From assembly GCA_949592205.1 (NCBI GenBank), contig CATIUR010000001.1:213720250-213784249 (forward strand): a stretch of 64,000 bases of DNA, read 5' to 3'. The translations under genes and the position numbers were made by a program. How positions within the stretch are numbered: the first letter of the stretch is position 1; every line of letters begins with the position of its first letter. This document shows, one piece after another, positions 35,103-44,910 of the stretch. This DNA comes from Helichrysum umbraculigerum. Taxonomy: Eukaryota > Streptophyta > Magnoliopsida > Asterales > Asteraceae. Below the pieces are notes generated by a model that saw only the letters and a list, made by a program, of their open reading frames with translations, was not told where the DNA came from and did no database searches.

Positions 35103-38100
35103 CAATGGTAAGACTTGTATCTGGTGTTGTAACAAGCTAGATAGGACTATTCCTGAATCTTGATTGTTTATGTTATTCTGTTACCATTATGTACAGTTGA
35201 AGATATCATGAATATTGTTTTATGTGGAGTATTGCAGTTAAGGGCCTGGGCTTTCCCATCAAATCTTTGGTTTAACTTACTAGTCTTGTTGTTGTTGCTC
35301 CTATTCTAGCTGTTGTTCTTCTTGTAGCATATTGCAGATAAAATTTGTGTATGCATGTTCAACATGAATATCAATGTAGATATTATAGACTTTTTATCTG
35401 CCATTTAGAATGTAATTTTTATACCATTATGCTGGGTAAATGTTAATACGGAATCCCTGGTATGCTGGCACTAGACATCTGCAATTGACATAAGGGTATT
35501 CCTTGGACTATTACTCATTTAGTGTACTTATTGGCATATTATTGGGTACAATGTTTATTTGTTTGTTTGTTGTTTTTTTTTTTTTTTTTCAAAAATAAGT
35601 TAATTATCTAAAATTTTTGACAACTGGTTCAGCAGTTTGCAGTCTTTTATTTTGTTGTGTATGCCAGTTTAATTGTCTTAATGACAACCATTTTGCTGAT
35701 TCTCTATATAAAACATGACAGATCATTGTCTTAACTAAAAAAGTGGCACATCATCTCTCGCACCTAATTAAGGTTGTGATAGTTAAGTTGAGGTGTTCTG
35801 CAGATACCATCCCAATTACAATCAGGAGATTATTATTTTCTTCTTTCTGAACCAGACTCCACCTCGACGCGTACCATCCCCAGTTGAAACCAACCACCCT
35901 CGCCTTGATAGACGACAATCATCGACCCCCCCAAGGTTAATAATAATGGTTCGGAAGCAACTGCTTTAAGAAGAGATATATGTTGGGCTACTGCTTAATT
36001 GTACGACTAGATGCTGTGATGGAACCTACTGTCATTGTTTCACCTTTTGACGGAATGTGATTGTGGTCATCTTTTCTTCCTTTTTTTTCTTTATAGCCAT
36101 GAATAAAGCTCCTGTATTCTGCCAAGTGTAAGGTCTTCTTTTTTGATTGACTGATACATAGTTTTAGTAACTTTTAAGGGTTGTCAGATGATGACTTGAG
36201 GCACTAGTTTCATGCATTGCACCTCTTGTTAATTTTGTTTCGTTGACAGTTAGTGAGTAGCTGATTTCTACTTTCTATGCTTATTCATTCTTATCTTGAT
36301 GAAAAAAATATCTGGTCTTGCTCTTTCATCTTCTATCTCCTGTGTTTATTGCAACATGCCAACATTAGGATCACAGTTCATTCTTTGAATAATCCCAAAA
36401 AGTAAAAGGGATCTAGATTTCTGAGCGGGTTAAAAATGGGAGTGATAAAAGACATCTCCGGTCACATTCTAGTAGAAACCAATTTGAGCACATTGATATC
36501 ATTCGAGTTCAAATGAGAATAGAAAATACAGGTTTGAACATACTGTCTATCATCTATATAAACATAACATATCCTGAAGAGAATATTGTTTACTTTCGTC
36601 TATTTAAACATACCTTCTATCATTAGTCTGATTAATCCACCATTAGCACTGATGGTCTATAGATTATTAGGTACATAGTCAGTTTTCTTAAGACTGTTCT
36701 ACCAACTAATAAATAAATGTAAAATAATATATTCACATATTTTACACATTGTTATGCTCAGTCAACCTTGATGTTATTGATATATGATGTCCTTTTATAA
36801 TAGTTTTGAGAAACAATGCATGATTGAATAAGGCAGAGGTTGCATAAAGCAACGTATCTGTGTTTGTCTCACCTGAACATGAAATTGGGGCTTAGAACAG
36901 GTTCCTATTTATCTGAATGGTTAGGCTTGATTTGTGATTATTCTGATGGGTTACATTGTCTTGTTTAGTCTATATCAAAGCTAGGCATGTGAGTATATAA
37001 GAAGCCAAGCCCAAGTTTCTTTGAAGAGACAAAACTCCATACTCTCATATGTAGCTCTTCTTAATCTTGAGGGGATCTAGGGAGCCGAGCACCCCAGTTG
37101 GTAATCATCGCACTCTAGTTTTCTTATATGAGTGGATTGATGTTTGTCTCTTAGGGTTATATGTTCTTTCAGTTCTGATGTCCGTCGGTTACTCGGTTCA
37201 GATTACAGATGTTGATTGTTTAGTTGATATTATTGCGTTTATATATTTAATCGAAATATATTGTTAAAATTGTGTAGTGTTTATAAGGGTATGCATGTAA
37301 TTTAACATTATTTAAGACTAAGGATTAAGACTATACTCAAATGCTATATAATATAGTATAGATACAGATAACCATACAAGACTAAGGATTAACATATAAA
37401 CAAATGCTTTATAATATTGTTAAAAAGTGTAGTTATTAGAAAGGTATACATGTAATTTAACATTATGTAAGACTAAGGATTAAGAAAGCTATATAATAGA
37501 GGGGGCGACGCTGACCGTGGTGCACCAAAACTTGAAGACTTTTATCCTGAGTCAGCTGGAAACGTTGTAAGTAAAATTTGACTTTTTGTTCAAGGATGTC
37601 ATTGTTTAAGTTAGAATTCACATTAATTTTTCTAAGCATATCACGTGTTCGTGCTTGTAATCTTTTAATGTGATTTTAGTATCAAATCTTCTGTAAGCTC
37701 TAAATTTGGTGTAAATTTGAATCTTTAAAATGACTCATTTGACCATTTCAGAACTTTGCAAATTAATGTAGGTATCAGAAAAACTTAAACTGCAAGAAAT
37801 GGAGAAACAGTAAATTAGGTTTGATTTTTTGGCAAATAAATGATAATGATAAAAGGTTTGGTGAGTTCCTCCAACTGGTTTGTTTAATTAGTCAGCCCTA
37901 ACCCAACCAAGATCCTTTTATTTTGTCTCATCAACCTATCAAATCTCTCAAAAAATATGTTTCTTACACGTTCACCGTATCTTTTTTTACACTCTTTTAA
38001 CAGTCTTGGTTGGTTTTACCCACAAAGATGAATTTATGTTCATCATTTGTGTAATAAATGGAAGGTAATGTTCATTATGTATATGCACATCTGTTTAATC

Positions 38101-38265
38101 AGTTACCAACATGGCATTTTCAGTCTTTGTTAATCAATGGTTTTTATCACTGATGCTGATATTTGTTGCTCTTTCTTGCTTTAAATTAGGTACCTTTTTA
38201 TAGATGAATGTAAAATTTTGAATGTTTTATTCATGAACTTGTCTGATGAAAGTGATCTGGTATAG
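35103..38265. other. Mostly non-coding region, possible exon fragments
   Basis: No complete gene was found. The stretch 35822-35990 can be read as YHPNYNQEI then QTPPRRVPSPVETNHPRLDR after a TTCTGCAG acceptor, but it joins no other exon. At 37508-37569, GDADRGAPKLEDFYPESAGN before a strong GTAAGT donor resembles an exon, but its phase does not fit the exon at 38266. A T run lies at 35572-35590. The rest shows nothing. Confidence 0.35.
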
Positions 38266-40285
38266 GGAAAGGGGATACAGGAGTTGGTGGAACTGGTGTT
38301 GGATATTTACCTGAACCAAGTAGTGGTGGTGCGGTGTACGGTGGAAGTGGTGGTGATGATGAACCTGATGAGGTTGTTTTGAAGTCTCTTCAATGTTTCA
38401 GCCAGGAAAATGTAAGTGATTCTTCATATAATGTCAAAAAACTTTTCCATGCAAGGTTGAGCTAAGTAAATTTCGATTTCTAAGTGGAGTATTTGATGAT
38501 GTTCTCTGTGAAAAAGAAAAAGTTTTACTTCAAGTCTTTTACCTAGGGAGTGGGGAAAGATGCTTGTCTTTAGTTTTTACATCTATTCGAAAACAAGACT
38601 TGCTGCTGTAAGCAAGACTTGAGCTAAGTACATTTTTTTGTGGGTGATGTTTGTTATAAATAAAGTTCCAAGTTAATATACATGTTATCCAACTTAAATG
38701 ATAATTAAAATCGAGATTATTATAAGTATAACATGGATATGTGTTGTGAGGCATGTGGTATCAAAATTTTAAGCACTTAGGTGCTTTTAATGTAATAGTA
38801 ATGAAATGATATATTATTTGTTTTTGTCATTTATACAGTTTAAACTATATTTGTTTGTTATAATTTGAATAATATATATCTCTATATAATTATATATGTA
38901 TGTCACAAGTCGCCACTCGACAAGTATGATAGACGTTTTTAGAGCTTAGATACACAATATGAATGTTCAAAGTTCGCCTCATACAATAGTAAAACGTCTA
39001 AAGTTTATACAATTTAAACAATAAACCCAAATTAGAACTTCATTAGTAGTCGAGACTTGGGTTCCTCCGAGACTTGGGTTCCTCCAAAGGAGGTCCCAAG
39101 TTCAATCCCCACAAGCATAAAAATTAATCTTTGGGGACATGTCCGCCTTCTGAAAGGAAATAGATTTGCCCGATGTATGTGAAAGGGACGCCTTTAATTT
39201 GCGTAAGAGCGTTCCCAATGGTTCCGTCGCTTCCTCGTCAGTTCCAGCCGACACCGATGGCACCGCGCCGTCGGTTTGGTCCGTCGGTTTTCCCGTCGGA
39301 AAACGGACGTCCGTCGGTGTGTGTTCGTGGGGCCGGCTTAATATTTAATTTAATTTTTTTTGTGTTTGTTTAGTGTATAGAAATAAAAGTAAATTGGTAA
39401 ATGCGGAACCCAAAAATTAAAGTGACGGGTCACTGATGGCAGGGGTCCGTCAATTTCAGTCAGTTTTGGAAAAAGTTGATGTGGCACTGACGTGGCCGAG
39501 TCGGTTTCTGTCACTTTCTGTCACGATTGGGAATGGTCTAAATCCCGTAGATTAGTGACCAATCAAATGTGGTTGTTGATACCATGATCTACCAAAAACA
39601 AAAACAAAAGAACTCCATTATTCTCGATTTCTCGTGGAGATGATGAATTAATTGTATATTGATTTGTTGCAGCTTTACAGCAGCTGTGAAGAGTCTTACA
39701 GGTTGACTGAGAGTGGGCAAATTCATGTGCCACCTGAATACACCGACAAATATTGCAACGGGCCGTGCATACAAGAGACACACCTCGTGCTCAATTGTGT
39801 CGATGATATCTTAGCGCACTTTGTTTTCTCCAATCATGCTAGCATAAAGGATGTAAAGGAAACGATAAAAACGGGTTGTAGCTATGGGCCACACAGAGGT
39901 AACCAGAAATGTCATTTGCTTTCATGTGATCTACTTTTTAAACGTAGTCGTTTGTCACAAATTAACCATCTTTATAGAATTTCCATAAATCGTTATACTT
40001 TTCGTAAATGAGCTGTGAACAACTTTGAGGAAACAAATGCCAAAAAATTGTACTATCTGGAACATCTTTGTTCAAAAATATTCATTCTGCAAAGTGTAAA
40101 TGTTTTAAATCTGGTTTGTTTGCACATGCATTTGAATTAATTTGGGTTGTTTTGTAGGTGATTTCAATGTGGCTGAGCACATTCAACGAGATAGTAGCAG
40201 TTCATACAAGCTTATTTCATACCCTATGATACTACTATTTGGTCTTCCATCTTTTATTCTTGCTCTTAATGTTTTATTGTTTTGA
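38266..40285 (+). CDS. Cys-rich, probably GPI-anchored small protein (DUF7731 type), 5' end not found
   Basis: Three exons join in phase: 38266-38411, 39673-39898 and 40158-40285. The first encodes a Gly-rich stretch (GKGDTGVGGTGVGYLPEP and beyond), then DEVVLKSLQCFSQEN. The second carries LYSSCEESYRL, VPPEYTDKYCNGPC, THLVLNCVDDILAHF and IKTGCSYGP; the third reads GDFNVAEHIQ. Six cysteines are regularly placed. The protein ends in a Ser stretch and a hydrophobic tail (MILLFGLPSFILALNVLLF), as in GPI-anchored proteins. The family is plant-specific and of unknown function. A signal-peptide exon is expected upstream but was not identified: the exon at 38266 needs a preceding exon ending in one extra base. 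Introns are GT-AG. Confidence 0.75.
38412..39672 (+). other. Intron of the DUF7731-type gene (1261 bp)
   Basis: The intron is bounded by AAT|GTAAGT and TTGCAG|CTTTAC. It contains a tandem pair of GAGACTTGGGTTCCTCC (39052-39090) followed by AAGTTCAATCCCC, which may be a decayed tRNA-derived SINE head. It also contains a complete Tourist-like MITE (39207-39538). Confidence 0.7.
39207..39538. mobile_element. Tourist-like (PIF/Harbinger) MITE, 332 bp
   Basis: The ends GAGCGTTCCCAATGG and ATTGGGAATGGTC are imperfect inverted repeats. They are flanked by TAA on both sides (39204-39206 and 39539-39541), the 3-bp duplication expected for PIF/Harbinger. The interior is unusually GC- and CpG-rich (CCGTCGG, CGGACGTCCGTCGG near 39265-39320) compared with the AT-rich intron around it. 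Confidence 0.8.
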
Positions 40286-40777
40286 TCACATCTGCTGTTT
40301 GGGTTTTGAGTTTATTTATAATAATGTTGTTGATGGTTAAATACTAAAATACGTGTACTTGTTATTATATTAAATCGTCTCACTATTAAACTGTATCTTA
40401 TATATACAAGTACTTTTGGGTACGTGCGCTTGTTATTTTTTTAAAATCGTGTCACTATTACTGTATCTTATATACAAGTACTTTTGGGCAAGGTACTAGT
40501 AGATATCGTCATTTCTATAAAGTTCTGAGGTTAGGTTAGGTTATCTTTCTTTTTCGCTTAGGCTTTTTGATTCACGTGGAATGCTAATGTAACGAGTTTT
40601 GCTACAATTAAAACTGATATAGACATTGGTCTTTGGCTCGAACAAATACGTTTGGAGTATGATTTGTGTAAATTGTAATAGGCTCACCCAAATAGTTATG
40701 AGATTGTTAACGTTGTTTGACATGTTTGAATTCTATCCAACCCTTTTTTTTTTTTTTTTTTACTTTTCTTACTACAT

Positions 40778-40950
40778 GCGTGGAGCTAGAGGGGGCAGTC
40801 CCCCCCCCCCCCCTAAAAATCTAAAGTTGTGGAAAAAAATAATTTTTTTAAGGTTATTAGTGATATTTTTAGAGTTTTGCCCTTCAAAATGATAGAAAAA
40901 AGAAAAAAAAAAATTTGCCCCCTATCCGAAATATCCTAGCACCGCCCCTG
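40778..40950 (+). mobile_element. Dispersed GGAGCTAG...CTAGCACCGCCCC element, copy 1
   Basis: The left end GCGTGGAGCTAGAGGGGGCAG and the right end CCCCCTATCC...CTAGCACCGCCCCTG form inverted GC-rich termini around an A/T-rich core (AAAAATAATTTTTTTAAGGT, then CAAAATGATAGAAAAAAG). The same layout is found at 41005-41186 and, inverted, at 42135-42298. It is a short non-autonomous family of unknown class. Confidence 0.55.
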
Positions 40951-41004
40951 CTTACTATGATCTATTCGACCCGTTGAAGATTTAATAACTTCAATCGACC
41001 ATCA

Positions 41005-41186
41005 GGCAGAGCTAGAATGGGAGCAGAGTGGGCAGCTGCCCCCTTCAAGAATTTTAAAATTACGTAAAAAAGAAATTTTTTTAAGGTATTAACGACAATT
41101 ATAACAATTTGCTCCCTCAAAACTTCAAACAAAAACAAAATATATTTTTTTGCCCCCTCCATTCAGAAATTCCAGCTGCGCCCCTA
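41005..41186 (+). mobile_element. Dispersed GGAGCTAG element, copy 2
   Basis: It runs from GGCAGAGCTAGAATGGGAGC through GAAATTTTTTTAAGGTATTA and TTGCTCCCTCAAAAC to CAGCTGCGCCCCTAC. It aligns along its whole length with the copy at 40778. Confidence 0.55.
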
Positions 41187-41401
41187 CGACCATGGTTAGG
41201 TCCCTTGATTGAAATCGTAGTTCGTTATAAAAACACTAAAATTGCTGTAGTATTATCAAAACCTGAATCTAGAAACGCAATAAATTAAAATTGTTTAATG
41301 AGACATATCGCAGGTTGGCAAATATCTCAAGCCAATTTGAATTATTTCAAGAATGCCTACCACAACTCACAACACAGCATCATCACTATGCTCTACACAA
41401 T

Positions 41402-41858
41402 CATAGTTGTTAACTCGTGACTCGACTCGTGATTCGGAGTATTGATTTTTAACTCGTGATTCGTGACTCGACTCGACTCGTAAGAGTCATAATTTTACAG
41501 TAAATACATATATTTATATCTATATGTATATTATTGTTTAGATTTCTATCCTTAATTGAAGTAAAACATGATGAAATTAAATAACACAAATGTTTAATTT
41601 ATAATGGATTATTAGTCATTTTCTATCATATTTTGTCATTTTATATTTTTTATTAGATTACATTAAACGTGTGTCCGGTTTCTGACTCGTAAGAGTCGCC
41701 CAAGACTCGTAAGAGTCACCCACGACTCGGAAGAGTCAATAAATGACTCGTAAGAGTCAAAGCCATTTACGAGTCGGGGTCCGAGTCGCCTCGTTTTTTG
41801 AATTTCTGAGCCGACTCGTAAGAGTCGACTCGTGAATCGTAAGAGTTTAACAACTATG
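41402..41858. mobile_element. hAT-type MITE (457 bp) with ACTCGTAAGAGT palindromes
   Basis: The ends CATAGTTGTTAACTC and GAGTTTAACAACTATG are inverted repeats. They are flanked by the perfect 8-bp duplication TACACAAT (41394-41401 and 41859-41866). The right half (41683-41850) holds about seven copies of GACTCGTAAGAGTC or close variants, a 12-14 base palindrome. The left end has CGACTCG repeats. There is no transposase. An intact 8-bp TSD makes this a secure hAT-type call. Confidence 0.92.
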
Positions 41859-41866
41859 TACACAAT

Positions 41867-42351
41867 CACTTTCACAGTTGTCACCACGTCAGCATTATAT
41901 ATGCTTTTCCAATTACTGTGTTTTTTTTTCAGACTATCATGTATTCATGCCTAGAATTACTTTGACCGCTTTTAATTTTTAATACAACCATCAAAAGGGT
42001 GAAAAAGTAAAAATAAATTTTTTTCTATATTATTTTATGCCAATCGGGCTTTGGAAGCCGATACCCTGACGGGCTGACGCTGACGTTGAGGCAGCCACAA
42101 TGGGTCGCCAACAACTCCGTCTATACTGAGCATACGGGCGGAGCTATAAATTATAATATGAGGGCAAATTTTTTAATTTTTTTTCTTTCTATCATTTTGG
42201 AGGGTCAAACTCAAACAGTCACTAATTACCTTAATAATTATTTTTTTGGGTAATTTTAGATTTCTTGGGAGCGACGGCCCCTTTAAGATCCGCCCCTGAC
42301 TGAACGCATGCCAATCCATAGGAGCTACTTTTGTTATATAAAAATAAATGT
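41867..42351. other. Intergenic stretch with an inverted copy of the GGCGGAGCTA element
   Basis: Non-coding. It carries copy 3 of the GGAGCTAG family on the minus strand (42135-42298). The block AATCGGGCTTTGGAAGCCGAT near 42042 contains a short inverted repeat. Nothing else was seen. Confidence 0.5.
42135..42298 (-). mobile_element. Dispersed GGCGGAGCTA element, copy 3 (inverted)
   Basis: On the plus strand it runs GGGCGGAGCTATAAAT, GAGGGCAAATTTTTTAATTT, TTTCTATCATTTTGGAGGG and finally AGATCCGCCCCTGA. Relative to the copies at 40778 and 41005 the core is reversed. Confidence 0.5.
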
Positions 42352-43542
42352 TACTCCCTATGTCCAACAAAGACTGTCTCAGAACAATTTTTGTGAGAAT
42401 TAAGATACGTTAGATAAATGTCATTTTGTTGTTATATTCAATCTTAGTTTAACTGAATTTATTTAAGAAATAATGAATTTACGGTAATGAATGACGGTAA
42501 AATGAGGAGATTACCCGTGACTAAATAGCCTAGCGGTGAGGTCATGGGTTCGAAACATGTCATGTGTATTATTTATCATAAAATTACCTACCACCAATGA
42601 AGCGCATTGCCCACAACGTTAATGCTTAATCGGCGCGAGTTCTGGATAGGACGTTGTGGTATATGTGATGGAGGTGATTTGCCCGTCGATGTTGGACCTT
42701 GCGGGAGGTTCGGTCGTGCTCCATTGAAATATGGAGCGGTTCCAGTAGGTTGTGTGACACCCCCAAATTTAATGCTTTGATCAAGCGAGTTTTGGGTGTC
42801 ACTAATCAAATATCAAAACACCAAAGTACAAGCAAACGACTCTAAATGAGACGTTTTAGAAATACATTACATTATAACAAAAGTAGTACAAGGTTTTAAG
42901 TTATAAGTAGTACATCATCGCGAGTTCGCAAAGTTAATCAAAAGATTTTAAACACATAATCAAAGTACAAAAGATTATGCCAATAAAATCTTCAAGTGTT
43001 TATGCATGCGACTCATTCTAGCTTAGCATATCCTGCGGCCATCCTTACAGAGCAACCCTACTGTTGCTGTGTACCTGAGAATACATCACTAAGAAGGTCA
43101 ACCAAAAGGTTGGTGAATCTCACAGGTTTGTATGTACAGTAGTAAACAGTTTGTGTAAATCAGTAAGTAAATCATATACGATAGTAAAACAGTAATGTAT
43201 AATTGTACAATAGTAGTAAGTCAGTAATCAAGTATTTCACAAACATAGTAAAGTTGGTGTAGTCGGTCAATTTATTGCCATGCCATGAGCCATTATAGTC
43301 GAAGCTTAACACGTCAGTAATTTTGCCCCCGTGAGTACTAATCCAAAAATACTCATATGAAACGAATAAGAAACGCCTGTTTAGACACTTGCGGTTCGTG
43401 GTGGCGCTACCACCCCAGGCGGGGATTGTCAGTCCCATATGGATCCATATACTAAAATTCGCGCTTATCGTATAACTGACGACTATAATTCAGAGGTCTT
43501 CATTGGATTAAATAGAAACTCATGCAGTTCAGTAAAGCAATA

Positions 43543-44068
43543 CGTCGGTAATTAATACATTTTGTATTTGGATTAAAGTCGGTAAAATAATACATTTTGT
43601 ACTTGTATTATAGTTTGTAAGATAATACCTTTTGTACTGGTATTAAAGTCGGTAAAATAATACATTTTGTACTTGTATTCAAATCAGTAAAATAATACAT
43701 TTTGTACTTGTATTATAGTTTGTAAAATAATACATTTTGTATTTGTATTAAAGTCGGTAAAACGATACATTTTGTACTTGTATTCAAATCAGTAAAATAA
43801 TACATTTTGTACTTGTATTATAGTTTGTAAAGTAATACATTTTGTATTTGTATTAAAGTCGGTAAAACGATACATTTTGTACTTGTATTCAAATCAGTAA
43901 AATAATACATTTTGTACTTGTATTATAGTTTGTAAAATAATACATTTTGTATTTGTATTTAAATAGGTAAAATAATACAGTTTGTACTTGTATTAAAGTC
44001 AGTAAAATAATACATTTTGTACTTGTATTAAGATAAGTAAGTAAATAAGTCAGTAATTTAATACATTT
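43543..44068 (-). repeat. 35-bp tandem array with 105-bp higher-order periodicity, inside the solo LTR
   Basis: About 14 units of 35 bases (core GTAAAATAATACATTTTGTA, then CTTGTATT plus seven variable bases). The last seven bases alternate in a fixed order of three types, ATAGTTT, AAAGTCG and CAAATCA, which repeats about three times and gives a 105-bp higher-order unit. The outermost units are degenerate. The array lies within the segment bounded by the LTR's putative splice sites and accounts for much of its extra length. Confidence 0.88.
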
Positions 44069-44724
44069 GTAAATGTATTTAGTAATTCAAGTAATTTTAG
44101 TAAACAATCACTTTCAACAAACAAGTACATACAGTAAACAAGTATATTCAGTAACAAATACATTTAGTAAACAAGTGATGCATCTCCCCCAAAGTAAAAC
44201 AGTAAAAAGGGGCAGTGAGACTCACCTGTTGAGCAAGCAATCCTAATGTGCGTACGTATTCCAAGTGTAATCCCTAGTGTCCTAAACACGTGAGATTATA
44301 TATTTGTAAGTGTACGCGTAATAATTCGTTTGTTTAGTTGTTCGTTAAGTTAATTACGTTCAATGTATTCGAATTGTATTACATTTGAAGTTTCATTATA
44401 TCCGTTACTCTTTATTTCATAAGTTACAAATTTGGCACGAGTCCGAAAACCTAAATATGCCATTTTCGACCCCTAGACGACCCCGGAAGGCTTAAAACTG
44501 GCTAGGCTAAGGTACTTAGCCTTGACCATTTGGTTGTTTTTGAATGACCTAGCGAATTTGAGCCCAATCCGTTACAATAAATTTTTCATCGAGAAGCTAC
44601 CCTGTTTTAAGTTGTTAAATCGTCGACGTTTTCAAAAATTTACTTGTTCCGTTTTAGCTAGAATTCGTCGGGCTAGTTTATTGATCCGTTGGATCATGAA
44701 ATATAACGGGGGAACTGCCATTTA

Positions 44725-44910
44725 AAGGACGCGCCGTGTGTATAAGGACGCGCCGCGTCCAATATATTTTATGAAGAACGCGCCGTGTACTACATGTACA
44801 CGCCGTGTACTTTGGTTTTAAGAAGAACGCGCCGCGTACACTAGTACGCACCGTGTTCTTTTGGTTTTTGAAAGGACGCGCCGCGTCCTAGAGGACACGC
44901 CGCGTGGATC
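44725..44910 (-). repeat. ACGCGCCG(C/T)GT motif array in the minus-strand solo LTR
   Basis: About ten occurrences of (GG)ACGCGCCG(C/T)GT(CC), some fully palindromic such as GGACGCGCCGCGTCC, spaced 8-20 bases apart. It sits at the same place relative to the LTR start (about 830-1020 bases in) as the GCGACA arrays of the other LTRs, with a different motif. Confidence 0.8.

Larger units (their letters stand above)
40286..41393. other. 3' flank of the DUF7731-type gene, repeat-rich
   Basis: An imperfect direct duplication covers about 40352-40420 and 40421-40490, in which TGTATCTTATATACAAGTACTTTTGGG recurs. Homopolymers lie at 40744-40762 (T) and 40801-40815 (C). Two copies of the GGAGCTAGA dispersed element lie at 40778-40950 and 41005-41186. 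No gene was seen. Confidence 0.5.

Noticed and set aside
35822..35990. Exon-like stretch encoding a Pro/Arg-rich peptide after a TTCTGCAG acceptor
   Set aside because: No partner exon joins in phase and the frame has no identifiable homology; left as a possible UTR or decayed exon.
39052..39110. Possible tRNA-derived SINE head (AAGTTCAATCCCC near a duplicated GAGACTTGGGTTCCTCC)
   Set aside because: No box A, tail or TSD could be identified.
43543..44068. Regular 35-bp repeat considered as a CRISPR-like array
   Set aside because: The units are contiguous with no unique spacers, in plant nuclear DNA within an LTR; it is a tandem repeat.
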